A DNA stretch of 64,000 bases from Hyphomicrobium_B sp001006785 (GTDB lineage: Bacteria; Pseudomonadota; Alphaproteobacteria; Rhizobiales; Hyphomicrobiaceae). A program made the translations under genes and the position numbers. Shown piece by piece: positions 44,895 to 53,691 of the stretch. Where the stretch lies: positions 558,001 through 622,000 of the forward strand of contig NZ_CDHO01000003.1 of assembly GCF_001006785.1 (NCBI RefSeq), in the 5' to 3' direction. The notes beneath the pieces were generated by a model that was not told the origin of the DNA, made no database searches, and was given only the letters and a program-made list of their open reading frames with translations. Numbering within the stretch: the stretch's first letter is position 1; each line of letters opens with the position of its first letter.

Positions 44895-45775
44895 GCGGCA
44901 TCATCCCTGACGGCTTGATAGATCGCGCGTCTTCCCGTGGCGCGCGCAACGAGCGTCGAAGCCGTGGCCCGCCCCGCGATCAAGGCCGCGCGTCCTTTCG
45001 AGAAATGGACCCGGTCGGACAGCGGGTCACGCGTGCTCAACAAGTTGAGAAGCTCACGCGCAAGAGCGACGATAACCGACGTTTCGACGCTCAGCCGCAA
45101 GTCCGACACGCCGGGCGGCAATTGCGAGGCTTCCGGCAACAGCTCTTTCGTCCGCGCGACGATGGCGCGAAGACAGGCCAGCAACTGCGGCGAAGAATGC
45201 GGCCGCGCGAGATCGGAAACGTCGGCTCCGTGCCGCGCCAGCTCATCGAGCGGAACATACACGCGATCGATATTGCGAAAATCTTTGCCGCAGTCCTGGA
45301 CGTGATTGATGATCTGCAGCACCGCGCACAGCGCGTCCGACGCAATCCACGTCGATTTCGATTCACCGTGCACGTCGAGAACGAAACGTCCGACCGGCAT
45401 CGCCGAATACCGGCAATAGTCGATCAGTTCCGCCCAATCGGCGTACCGGTTTTTGGTAACGTCCTGGCGAAACGCCTTGAGAAGATCGAGAGCATGCTGC
45501 GGACTGAGACCGCGCTTTTGTAACTCACCACGCAATGGCAGAGCATCGGCCGCAGCGTCGGAGCGGCCGAGCAACGTATCTTCAAGCGCAGAAAGAATTC
45601 TGAGCTTCTCCGCCGGATCGAGACTCGCATGATCGGCGGCATCGTCCGCGGCGCGCGCGAAGCGATAGAACGCGAGGATCGGCGCACGGTAACGCGACGC
45701 AATGATCCGCGACGCGACGGGAAAATTCTCGTCGTGCTCGGACTTGCCGGATTTGTATTTCGCGTCGACCGTCAT
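44891..45775 (-). CDS. hpnC: Hydroxysqualene synthase HpnC
   Basis: The 294-residue homolog of HpnD converts presqualene diphosphate to hydroxysqualene. The motifs are RFARAADDAADH and NHVQDCGKDFRNIDRVYVP. The ATG at 45775 overlaps the hpnB stop (ATGA); about 70 further upstream in-frame codons lie within hpnB and do not resemble the family. It is followed by hpnD with a 4-base overlap. Confidence 0.93.
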   Translation of the reverse strand: MTVDAKYKSGKSEHDENFPVASRIIASRYRAPILAFYRFARAADDAADHASLDPAEKLRILSALEDTLLGRSDAAADALPLRGELQKRGLSPQHALDLLKAFRQDVTKNRYADWAELIDYCRYSAMPVGRFVLDVHGESKSTWIASDALCAVLQIINHVQDCGKDFRNIDRVYVPLDELARHGADVSDLARPHSSPQLLACLRAIVARTKELLPEASQLPPGVSDLRLSVETSVIVALARELLNLLSTRDPLSDRVHFSKGRAALIAGRATASTLVARATGRRAIYQAVRDDAA

Positions 45776-46938
45776 TGCTTTCCTGCTTGCGCCTGAACGC
45801 GCCCTTTCCAGAGCCCGCCTCGCCCAGCGCTGTGCTGGTAGGCTGAATCTAGCGTAAAGACTAAATAGGCGGCTGCAATAAGAGGCAAGCCGAAGCCCCA
45901 AAGTGGGGAACGGTGGTAAAACCGCAACGTTGGCTGAAACGAAACCGCCATGAGCAGGTACGTAATCCCGGCCAAAAGCCACGCAGGATAACTCCCCGCG
46001 AGAAAAATGGCTGGTGGCGCCAAATAGATAACGCTCAGCCCGGCGACGGTGCCGAGGAGCAGCAACGGCGAATAATGAAGCTGCGCATATGCCGAACGCG
46101 CAACCATGCGGCGAATATCGTCAACCATAGGATACGACCGGAGACTGACGACACGCTCCGACATTCCAAGCCAGATCGGTCCCTGCACCTTCATGTTCTT
46201 GGCGAGCGTACAATCGTCGATCAGAGCACCACGGATCGCCGCGATCCCTCCGGCCCGCTCGAGCGCCAGACGCTCGACGAGCATGCACCCACCGGCGGCC
46301 GCGGCAGTCCTCGCGATGGCGCGATTGGCCCACGCGAACGGATAGAGCATCTTGAAGAAAAAGACGAAGGCCGGGACCAGTGCCTTCTCCGCGAAGCTCT
46401 CGCAGTTGAGCTTGGCCATCACCGATGTCAGAACGCGGTTCTCGCCTGATGCCCGCTGCACGAGCGAGGTCAGAACATCCGGCTCGTAGCCGATGTCGGC
46501 ATCGGTCAGCAGGAAGTACTGCGGCGCGTCGGCCTGATCGCTCGCGACCGCGATGCCCTGATGCATCGCCCAGACTTTGCCCGTCCATCCGGAAGGCAGC
46601 GCTGCTCCACTGACGACGGTGATCTTGCGGCCCGCTTCGTTCGCGATGCGCTGCGCCACATCCGACGTTCCGTCACTGCTCTGATCGTCGACAAGCACGA
46701 TCGAAAACTCGCCGGGATAATTCTGCGCGGCGAGCGACGCCAACGAACGCGGCAGCACGTCGGCTTCGTTCCGCGCCGGAATGATGGCGACAATGGACGG
46801 CCAATCGAAGTTCGGCGGACTATCTCGAAAGTCGTGCACTTCTTCGCGCTCGCGCGTCCGCCAGAAGCCGCCATGTAGCAGAACGAGATAGAGCCACGCC
46901 AGAAGCCCTGCGACCGCAATGATTTCGATCGCGCTCAT
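45772..46938 (-). CDS. hpnB: Hopene-associated glycosyltransferase HpnB
   Basis: A 388-residue GT2-family protein with an N-terminal helix, AIIPARNEADVLPRSLASL, a nucleotide-binding VLVDDQSSDGTSD, a DxD-like LLTDADIGY and C-terminal helices. Its exact product is not established. The ATG overlaps the hpnA stop by 4 bases (ATGA). Confidence 0.92.
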   Translation of the reverse strand: MSAIEIIAVAGLLAWLYLVLLHGGFWRTREREEVHDFRDSPPNFDWPSIVAIIPARNEADVLPRSLASLAAQNYPGEFSIVLVDDQSSDGTSDVAQRIANEAGRKITVVSGAALPSGWTGKVWAMHQGIAVASDQADAPQYFLLTDADIGYEPDVLTSLVQRASGENRVLTSVMAKLNCESFAEKALVPAFVFFFKMLYPFAWANRAIARTAAAAGGCMLVERLALERAGGIAAIRGALIDDCTLAKNMKVQGPIWLGMSERVVSLRSYPMVDDIRRMVARSAYAQLHYSPLLLLGTVAGLSVIYLAPPAIFLAGSYPAWLLAGITYLLMAVSFQPTLRFYHRSPLWGFGLPLIAAAYLVFTLDSAYQHSAGRGGLWKGRVQAQAGKQ

Positions 46939-47945
46939 TTCAAGTATCCCGCCGCGCGAAACCAATCGTAAGCATCAGCCAGAGCCTCTTGTGCCGGTCG
47001 CGAGCGGTAGGAAAGCTCGCGCTTCGCCTTGGCGGATGAAAAATACATCTTGTACTTTGCCATCCGAATGCCGTCGACGGTAGCGAAAGGTTCGCGCCCC
47101 GTGATCCGCGCGGCAGCTTCGGCGCCATACGCAATCGGATACACGAGCTGACGCGGCAATCGTGTTGTCGGCGCTCGGCGTCCGGCGAGCCGCGAAATCT
47201 CCGCCAGCATTTGCCCGAGCGTCATGTCATCGCCGCCCAGAATATAGCGTTCGCCGATCCGGCCCTGGGTCAGCGCCGCGAGATGTCCCGCTGCAACATC
47301 ATCGACGTGCACGAGATTGAGTCCCGTGTCGACATACGCAGGCATGCGGCCGCAGGCCGCCTCGATCACGATGCGCCCTGTCGGCGTCGGCCGCACATCG
47401 CGCGGACCAATCGGCGTCGATGGATTGACGATCACCGCCGGCAGCTTGGACTTTGCGACGTAGCGCTCGACAAGACGCTCGGCCAGAACCTTGCTTTTCT
47501 TGTAAGCGCCGATGGCTTCTGCTTCAGTCAAAGGCGATTGCTCGTCAACCGGCGTGCCGTCACCGGACGGCCTTAGCGTCGCGACGCTCGACGTATAAAC
47601 GATGCGCTCGACACTGTTTGCGAGCGCCGCCTCCATCACCGCACGGGTGCCATCGACGTTGGTGCGGATGATTTCATTTGGATCAGGAGCCCAGAGCCGG
47701 TAATCGGCCGCGACGTGAAAAACATAGCGCACGTCGCGCATCGACTGCTGGACGAGATCGGCATCGCGAATGTCGCCCTCGACCACATCGAGTCCAAGGC
47801 CGCTAAGATTTGCGGGATTGCTGCTGCGTCTGACGAGCGCACGGACCGCAAATCCCTGGTCGAGCAGAAGGCGCGCAACCGCCGAGCCGACGAAGCCCGA
47901 AGCCCCCGTCAGAAATGCGATGCCCTTGTCAGACTTGTCGGACAA
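46935..47945 (-). CDS. hpnA: Hopanoid-associated sugar epimerase/reductase HpnA
   Basis: The 336-residue extended SDR has AFLTGASGFVGSAVARLL (NAD(P)-binding) and the YxxxK pair in GAYKKSKVLAE. It is of dihydroflavonol-reductase-like type, as typical of HpnA; the substrate is unknown. It is first in hpnA-B-C-D-E-shc-G, in which successive genes mostly overlap by 4 bases. The roughly 150 bp upstream (47946-48093) should contain the operon promoter. Confidence 0.92.
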   Translation of the reverse strand: MSDKSDKGIAFLTGASGFVGSAVARLLLDQGFAVRALVRRSSNPANLSGLGLDVVEGDIRDADLVQQSMRDVRYVFHVAADYRLWAPDPNEIIRTNVDGTRAVMEAALANSVERIVYTSSVATLRPSGDGTPVDEQSPLTEAEAIGAYKKSKVLAERLVERYVAKSKLPAVIVNPSTPIGPRDVRPTPTGRIVIEAACGRMPAYVDTGLNLVHVDDVAAGHLAALTQGRIGERYILGGDDMTLGQMLAEISRLAGRRAPTTRLPRQLVYPIAYGAEAAARITGREPFATVDGIRMAKYKMYFSSAKAKRELSYRSRPAQEALADAYDWFRAAGYLK

Positions 47946-48093
47946 GCGATCAGCCTCCCGCTCGCAGGCGCTCGGTAATCGACCCGACTATTCTCTGTAC
48001 GGAACGATAACATTCCAAGACGCAAGACTCCCCCCACAAGCCTTGCTGACGATCGACAGGCGGCATTATCGCGACGCCACCTGAATGTTCTCG

Positions 48094-49401
48094 TCAGCCC
48101 TTATACGTGATCCGCCAGATACGCCCTGCCGCATCGTCCGCGACATAGAGCGAGCCATCCGGCCCCACCGCAAGTCCGGTCGGACGATGGTCGGCCCCGT
48201 CCTTGCCCGAGCGGAAGCCGTCGGCAAACACCATATAGCCGCCGGCGGCCTTCCCGTCTGCAAGAGGCTGAAACACGACGTTGTAGCCTTCCTGCGGTCC
48301 CGATGAGCGGTTCCATGATCCGTGAAACGCGATGAACGCGCCTCCGCGATACGCTTCCGGAAACTGCGTTGCGTCGTAAATTTTGACGTCGTTCGGTCCC
48401 CAGTGCGCGGGAAACGCCGCGACTGGAGGTATCTTCTCGGCACACCGGCCGATGGCCTTGCCGTCGCCACCGTACTCAGGCGCGAGAACGCGCTTGCCCT
48501 GCGCGCCGTCGAAATAGCAATAGGGCCAACCGTAATCGCCGCCATCCTGCAGCAACAAAAGCTCCTCAGCCGGCAGTTCCGAACCTTGCTCCGAATTGTA
48601 GAACTTCGGCCAGTTCTCATAGAGCTGATCGCGGCCATGTTGCGTGGCGTACACGCGCCCTTTCGCGTCGACAGTGATGCCGACAGCGTTGCGAATGCCG
48701 GTCGCGAAACGCTCGTTCTCCGAAAACACCTGATCCGTTTTGTTCGCGTCGTAACGCCAGACGCCCGCGCGCGTTTTCAGCTCTTCACACGGATCGAGTC
48801 CGGGCGACTCTTTCGTTCGATCGTCCTGCTGGCATGAATTCGTCGCCGAGCCGAGATCGACGAAAAGATTGCCCTGCGCATCGATCGCAAAAGGCCGGGC
48901 CGTGTGATTGCCGTCGATGGGCAGGTCCTTGAGAACGGTCTCAGGCGCTCCTTGCAAAACAACCTCGCCGTCCTTGCGCGGATAGCGAAGGATACTGCCG
49001 CGGCTCTCGACATAGAGCCAATCCTTATACAGGAAAATGCCTGTCCCGCCCGGCACGTCGCCGCCGAAGCGAGCGATGATGTCGGCGCGCCCGTCACCGT
49101 TGCTATCTTTAAGAGCGACGATAGGGCCCTCGCCCGCTTTTCCTTGCCGGACGGCGGCATTGACATAAACCGTCCCGTCGGACGCAACGGCGATGTGGCG
49201 CGGCGCGCCTTCAATGTCAGCAAATACAGTAGCGCAGAACCCGCGCGGCAGGATCAATCCGCCGTTATCCGCAGGGCAAACCGCAGCATTCTCCGACACC
49301 GCACCTTTGTTCGCTGCATCCTGGCCGTAAGCAATCGAACTTGCCGCGAGCGAAACAGCCGCGGCAGCTGCGACGCCGGTAACGAACTTCATAGACATCA
49401 T
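48094..49401 (-). CDS. PQQ-type sorbosone/glucose dehydrogenase-like protein
   Basis: The 435-residue secreted protein has a signal peptide (MKFVTGVAAAAAVSLAASSIAYG). A six-bladed beta-propeller follows, with repeated motifs such as HIAVASDGTVYVN, DSNGDGRADII, AIDAQGNLFVDLGS and GLAVGPDGSLYVADDAAG. It matches the sorbosone-dehydrogenase/soluble glucose dehydrogenase fold, which uses PQQ. No CxxCH haem motif is present. Substrate is unknown; a PQQ-dependent periplasmic oxidation fits a methylotroph. It is monocistronic. Confidence 0.85.
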   Translation of the reverse strand: MMSMKFVTGVAAAAAVSLAASSIAYGQDAANKGAVSENAAVCPADNGGLILPRGFCATVFADIEGAPRHIAVASDGTVYVNAAVRQGKAGEGPIVALKDSNGDGRADIIARFGGDVPGGTGIFLYKDWLYVESRGSILRYPRKDGEVVLQGAPETVLKDLPIDGNHTARPFAIDAQGNLFVDLGSATNSCQQDDRTKESPGLDPCEELKTRAGVWRYDANKTDQVFSENERFATGIRNAVGITVDAKGRVYATQHGRDQLYENWPKFYNSEQGSELPAEELLLLQDGGDYGWPYCYFDGAQGKRVLAPEYGGDGKAIGRCAEKIPPVAAFPAHWGPNDVKIYDATQFPEAYRGGAFIAFHGSWNRSSGPQEGYNVVFQPLADGKAAGGYMVFADGFRSGKDGADHRPTGLAVGPDGSLYVADDAAGRIWRITYKG

Positions 49402-49477
49402 TCAGTCCACTATTTGAGGCGCAGAGAGACGAAGACTCTGCAGTTTTCGGAAGCGTCGGATTCACCCGGCCAAGACA

Positions 49478-50092
49478 TTAGCCCGGCCACGCCCTCATGG
49501 CCATGTCGGCTACATGTAATAGATCATCGCGCGATGCGCCGCCCGCTGCCTGCACGGACATGCCCTGCGTGACAGTCGATACGAAGCGCGCGAGTCGAGC
49601 TGCATCCGCGTCGAAGGAAAGATCGCCCTCGTCTATCGCACGTTCAAGGCGAGCACGCAGTTTTTGTTCCGCTTCCGCGCGCCGTTTGCACAGCTCCTGC
49701 TTGATCGCGTCCGATGCTTCGCCACACGTCAAGGCAGCCTGCACCGAAAGACAGCCGCGCGGATTGCTCGGATCAGTAAGCGAAATCGCAACGTTCTTGA
49801 GCAACCGCGCAACAACATCGCGTGCTGTCGGTTCCGCCAAAGCTTCGTTCAACGCCCGGCCTGGCCCGCGCTCCGCGTACCGATCCAGCGCTCGGCGAAA
49901 CAGCTCTTCCTTGTTGCCGAAAGCCGCATAAAGACTTGGACGATTGATGCCCATCGCCTCCGTCAGATCGCTGAGGGACGCGCCTTCGTAGCCGCGTTGC
50001 CAGAAAACATGCAGCGCCTTGTCGAGCGCGCTGTCGGCATCGAATTCCCTCGGCCGGCCTTTGTGCGCCTGCACTGTATGTCTCCCAGTCAT
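49478..50092 (-). CDS. TetR/AcrR family regulator
   Basis: The 204-residue repressor has an N-terminal HTH, YEGASLSDLTEAMGINRPSLYAAFGNKEELFRRAL, shown by its halves near residues 30-65. The C-terminal ligand domain contains NPRGCLSVQAAL. It is divergent from a 66-residue gene whose promoter lies between them, so it probably controls that gene and itself. The start MTGRHTVQAHKG was chosen because it precedes the HTH at family distance; an ATG at 50125 would add 11 residues. Confidence 0.88.
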   Translation of the reverse strand: MTGRHTVQAHKGRPREFDADSALDKALHVFWQRGYEGASLSDLTEAMGINRPSLYAAFGNKEELFRRALDRYAERGPGRALNEALAEPTARDVVARLLKNVAISLTDPSNPRGCLSVQAALTCGEASDAIKQELCKRRAEAEQKLRARLERAIDEGDLSFDADAARLARFVSTVTQGMSVQAAGGASRDDLLHVADMAMRAWPG

Positions 50093-50128
50093 CGCGTGTT
50101 CAGACTCGAAATCATACAATTCCATACC

Positions 50129-50187
50129 TACCGATACAAATATTCGTTGACAGAGCGCCAGCTCCGTCCATATCTTACCACTCGGTA
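50129..50187 (+). promoter_or_regulatory. Promoter of the 66-residue gene with flanking TACCGA/TCGGTA half-sites
   Basis: TTGACA at 50147-50152 is a perfect -35 element, and TATCTT at 50171-50176 a reasonable -10, 18 bp apart, 36 nt before the ATG at 50213. TACCGA (50129-50134) and its complement TCGGTA (50182-50187) flank the promoter and may be TetR half-sites, though their wide spacing is unusual. Confidence 0.5.
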
Positions 50188-50212
50188 CATATATAGATTG
50201 ACGAGGTGCACG

Positions 50213-50413
50213 ATGAAAGGCTCCCTCTCGAACGCCAGCGCAATCGTCCAGGGCCTGAAAGGCTGGGTCACCCGCCGCCAATCAGCCCTTAGCGACGTCG
50301 AGGCATCGGAGCCTGAAGTTGTAGCAGCCTGCGGATGTGAGGACGACACTCGCCCGTTCGCCGAGGAGCGGGATCGCTGGCCGCTCGGACCCGGCGTCGA
50401 CAACTATTCCTGA
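50213..50413 (+). CDS. 66-residue protein of unknown function, divergent from the TetR regulator
   Basis: The small protein has a basic N-terminal half (VQGLKGWVTRRQSAL) and an acidic C-terminal half ending WPLGPGVDNYS. It contains one CGC triplet. There is no signal peptide or membrane helix. GAGGT lies 5 nt before the ATG, and a well-formed promoter is upstream. Such divergent pairs usually mean that the TetR protein controls the small gene. No family was recognised. Confidence 0.65.
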   Translation: MKGSLSNASAIVQGLKGWVTRRQSALSDVEASEPEVVAACGCEDDTRPFAEERDRWPLGPGVDNYS

Positions 50414-50430
50414 TTGATCTCAGACCGACA

Positions 50431-50466
50431 GCGAAACGCATCGCCATCGCGCGTATCGCGTTTCGC
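50431..50466 (+). repeat. 9-bp inverted repeat after the 66-residue gene
   Basis: GCGAAACGC (50431-50439) pairs exactly with GCGTTTCGC (50458-50466) over an 18-nt spacer, starting 18 nt after the stop. It could terminate the small gene. There is no T run. The rest of the interval to 50602 contains no gene. Confidence 0.4.
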
Positions 50467-50602
50467 ATCTAGGCCGCCGCCGCCGCTGGTATACCGCGCG
50501 CCTTCTGCTCACATCCACGCAAAGCAACCCGACAACATCGTTGACACGCGAGGCCGTCGCTGCGATGCGGAGCGCCGCTATCAACGCGCCGGAGACCCCA
50601 CC

Positions 50603-51529
50603 ATGTCGGCCATCATCTCCGTCGCAGATCTTTCCAAGACGTATGCTTCAGGCTTCAACGCTCTGAAGAACATCAATCTTGACATCCGGCACGGTGAAAT
50701 CTTCGCCCTCCTCGGACCCAACGGCGCCGGCAAGACGACGCTGATCAGCATCATCTGCGGGATCGTCAACGCCAGCACAGGTCGCGTGACCGTCGACGGC
50801 AAGGACATCGCCCGCGATTACCGCGCCGTGCGCGCGATGATCGGACTCGTTCCGCAGGAACTCTCGACCGACATGTTCGAGACGCCGTGGGCGACCGTGA
50901 ATTTCAGCCGTGGCCTGTTCGGCAAGCCGCGCAATCATGCGTTCGTCGAGAAAGTCCTGAGAGACCTTTCTCTGTGGGACAAGAAAGACAACCGCATCAT
51001 GACGCTGTCAGGCGGCATGAAGCGCCGCCTTCTCATCGCCAAAGCGCTCGCACATGAACCGCGCATCCTCTTCCTCGACGAACCGACGGCCGGTGTCGAC
51101 GTCGAGCTTCGCCGCGAAATGTGGGATGTTGTGCGCGCCTTGCGTGCGTCCGGTGTGACGATCATCCTCACCACGCACTACATCGAGGAAGCCGAGGAAA
51201 TGGCCGACCGCGTAGGCGTCATCGCCAAGGGCGAGATCATCCTCGTGGAAGAAAAAACCGAGCTGATGCGCAAGCTCGGCAAGAAGCAGCTCAATCTTCA
51301 GCTCCAGTCACCGCTGGCCGCGCTCCCGCCATCGCTCGCCGCTTACGACCTGCAGCTTGTCAATGACGGTCACGAGCTCATTTACACTTACGATACCCAC
51401 GCCGAGCGCACCGGCATCACGGCGTTGCTGAACGACATGCGCACTGCCGAAATTGTCTTTAAAGACCTGAGCACCGCGCAAAGCTCGCTCGAAGACATCT
51501 TCGTAGACCTCGTGAGGCAAAAGAAATGA
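50603..51529 (+). CDS. ABC-2 exporter ATPase (YadG-like)
   Basis: The 308-residue ATPase has Walker A GPNGAGKTT, signature LSGGMKRRLLIAKAL, Walker B ILFLDEPTAGVD and the H-loop TTHYIEEAEEMADRV. A C-terminal accessory part of about 80 residues is typical of DrrA/YadG-like ATPases. GGAG lies ahead of the ATG. Its stop overlaps the permease ATG by 4 bases (ATGA). The substrate is unknown; relatives export drugs, lipids or polysaccharide. Confidence 0.9.
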   Translation: MSAIISVADLSKTYASGFNALKNINLDIRHGEIFALLGPNGAGKTTLISIICGIVNASTGRVTVDGKDIARDYRAVRAMIGLVPQELSTDMFETPWATVNFSRGLFGKPRNHAFVEKVLRDLSLWDKKDNRIMTLSGGMKRRLLIAKALAHEPRILFLDEPTAGVDVELRREMWDVVRALRASGVTIILTTHYIEEAEEMADRVGVIAKGEIILVEEKTELMRKLGKKQLNLQLQSPLAALPPSLAAYDLQLVNDGHELIYTYDTHAERTGITALLNDMRTAEIVFKDLSTAQSSLEDIFVDLVRQKK

Positions 51530-52287
51530 ACATCGAAGCCGTCCGAGCCATCTACGGCTTTGAGATGTCCCGCTGGGGCCGAACGCTGATGCAAAGCATC
51601 GTCTCGCCCGTTCTCTCGACGTGCCTGTACTTCATCGTCTTCGGCTCGGCGATCGGCTCGCGGATCTCGCAGGTCGAAGGCGTGGACTATGGCGCCTTCA
51701 TCGTGCCCGGCCTGATCATGATGCTGCTGCTGACGCAGAGCACGCTGAATGCCTCGTTCGGCATCTATTTCCCGCGCTTTACCGGAACGATCTATGAGCA
51801 TCTGTCGGCACCGGTCTCACCCTTCGAGATCGTGCTCGGCTATGTCGGCGCCGCGGCGACGAAGTCGGTCATTCTGGGACTTCTCGTGCTGGCGACCGCA
51901 AGCCTTTTCGTGCCGCTCCATATCGCGCACCCATTCTGGATGATCGCATTTCTGCTATTAACCGCCCTCACATTCAGCATGCTCGGATTCATAATCGGCA
52001 TCTGGGCCGATGGCTTCGAGAAACTTCAGATCATCCCGCTGCTCGTCATCACGCCGCTGACGTTCCTTGGCGGCACATTTTATTCCGTGAAGATGCTGCC
52101 GCCGTTCTGGCAGAACGTGACGCTGCTCAACCCTGTCGTCTATCTGATCAGCGGCTTCCGCTGGAGCTTCTTCGAAATCTCGGACGTCAACGTCGGCGTC
52201 AGCGTATTGATGACGTTCGTGTTCCTCGCGATCTGCATGGCGATAGCGTGGTGGATCTTCAAAACCGGCTATCGCCTGAAGGCATAA
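51526..52287 (+). CDS. ABC-2 type permease (YadH-like)
   Basis: The 253-residue membrane protein has six predicted helices. VEGVDYGAFIVPGLIMM and TPLTFLGGTFYSVKMLPPFWQ are the ABC2_membrane family signatures. It forms the channel partner of the ATPase at 50603. Translation is coupled by a 4-base overlap. Confidence 0.9.
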   Translation: MNIEAVRAIYGFEMSRWGRTLMQSIVSPVLSTCLYFIVFGSAIGSRISQVEGVDYGAFIVPGLIMMLLLTQSTLNASFGIYFPRFTGTIYEHLSAPVSPFEIVLGYVGAAATKSVILGLLVLATASLFVPLHIAHPFWMIAFLLLTALTFSMLGFIIGIWADGFEKLQIIPLLVITPLTFLGGTFYSVKMLPPFWQNVTLLNPVVYLISGFRWSFFEISDVNVGVSVLMTFVFLAICMAIAWWIFKTGYRLKA

Positions 52288-52543
52288 GGCGACACCTGAC
52301 GAAGCCTTGCCTCTGCGAACTTCACATTCATTGAGAGACACAGAGCGCGCCACAAAAATTGCTTCTCGACAGGCAACACGACCGCCGAACCCGCTGGCAG
52401 CCTTTTACAAATGCACAAGTTATGCTTAGTCGTTCATATATTGCCCGGTCCGGATTCGAACGCCCGTCCACGGCAAGTCGACAGGTGATGCCCCGCACCG
52501 GCATCCATATTCATAGGCAACGTTCAGGCAACGCGGTGTCTCA

Positions 52544-52909
52544 ATGACTGAGATCAAGCTTCGGATAGACTTCGACAAAGAGCGCTACATCGGCCACGGG
52601 CGCATCCAGCTTCTTGAGCTGATCGGCGAGCATGGCTCGATCGCCCAGGCCGCGAAAGCCATGGACATGTCCTACAAGCGCGCCTGGTACTTGATGGACG
52701 AGTTCAATTCGATGTTTGCCGACCCGCTGATCGAACGCCAGCACGGTGGGCGCGGCGGCGGCGCTGCCAAGCTGACCCCGTTCGGCGCGGAGCTCGTCCG
52801 CCAATACCGCGAGATGGAAGCGAAAGCGCTCTCCGTCTTCGCGAAGCCGCTGGCATCAATGGAAAAGCACCTCGCTCGGCATCAGAAAGCCGTGCGCAAG
52901 GCCGGTTAG
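52544..52909 (+). CDS. Short ModE-like molybdate regulator (winged helix only)
   Basis: The 121-residue protein matches the DNA-binding half of ModE: LLELIGEHGSIAQAAKAMDMSYKRAWYLMDEFN is the LysR-type winged helix, followed by HGGRGGGAAKLTPFG. The molbindin/TOBE domain of full-length ModE is absent, so molybdate sensing must occur in another way. It faces modABC, whose stop is 59 bp away, and probably regulates it. The 256 bp upstream (52288-52543) holds no gene. Confidence 0.85.
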   Translation: MTEIKLRIDFDKERYIGHGRIQLLELIGEHGSIAQAAKAMDMSYKRAWYLMDEFNSMFADPLIERQHGGRGGGAAKLTPFGAELVRQYREMEAKALSVFAKPLASMEKHLARHQKAVRKAG

Positions 52910-52968
52910 AGTGCTTCCGGCAAAGTCGGAACCGGTTTTCCGATAAGCAGAACAGCCAAACCAAGGCT

Positions 52969-53691
52969 CTACGTCGAAGCGAAGTCGCTCCTGCGCTTCA
53001 ATGCATCATCGCCAGGTAGATCCGCTGCACTGCCGATGGACGCAACCCGTCCGGCCTCCAGTCGCACGACCCGCGATGCGAGCCGCTGCACTTCGTTCCG
53101 CGAATGCGTCACATAAACGATCGGAACTCTGAACTCGTCGCGTACGTGCTCGATCAATCCCATGATTTCATTGCGGCGCGCATCGTCGACACCGGAAAGC
53201 GGTTCGTCCATCAGCAGGATCTGCGGCGACGACAGAAGCGCCCGAGCCAGCGCAACACGCTGCTTTTCGCCGCCCGACAGCGTCGCGGGCCGGCGCTTCA
53301 AGAGACCGCCGATCCCAAGCTCACGCGTCACCACGTCAACAGCCGGACCATCGGCCTGCGCCGACCTGAACCAGCGCCCGAACTTGATGTTCTGCTCAAC
53401 CGTCAAATGCGGAAAGAGCTGCGCATCCTGAAAGACAAAACCGACGCGCCGCTGGTGACAGGGCACAAAGATGCGCTGCGCGACATCCGTCAGCACACGC
53501 CCCGAGACGACGACACGCCCCGCGTCGGGCCGCAGCGTCCCCGCAATGATGTTGAGGATCGTGGTCTTGCCCGATCCCGACGGACCAACCAGCGCCGTGA
53601 TGCCTGAACCGGCCTCAAACGCCACGTCGAGCAGAAAATCTTTCCGCTGCTGACGAACGTTGAGGCTGAGCGATGGCGCGACACCCGTCAT
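52969..53691 (-). CDS. modC: Molybdate ABC transporter ATPase ModC, short form
   Basis: The 240-residue ATPase has Walker A GPSGSGKTT, Q-loop QDAQLFPHL, signature LSGGEKQRVALARAL, Walker B LLMDEPLSGVDD and the H-loop THSRNEV. It energises molybdate uptake through ModB. Typical ModC is about 350 residues with a C-terminal TOBE/Mop domain; this one stops just after the ATPase domain, without sign of a frameshift. The ATG overlaps the modB stop by 4 bases. Confidence 0.9.
   Translation of the reverse strand: MTGVAPSLSLNVRQQRKDFLLDVAFEAGSGITALVGPSGSGKTTILNIIAGTLRPDAGRVVVSGRVLTDVAQRIFVPCHQRRVGFVFQDAQLFPHLTVEQNIKFGRWFRSAQADGPAVDVVTRELGIGGLLKRRPATLSGGEKQRVALARALLSSPQILLMDEPLSGVDDARRNEIMGLIEHVRDEFRVPIVYVTHSRNEVQRLASRVVRLEAGRVASIGSAADLPGDDALKRRSDFAST

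Noticed and set aside
52440..52470. GTTCGAATCC on the minus strand, like a tRNA T-loop
   Set aside because: The flanking bases do not pair into a T-stem and no other tRNA arm lies next to it.
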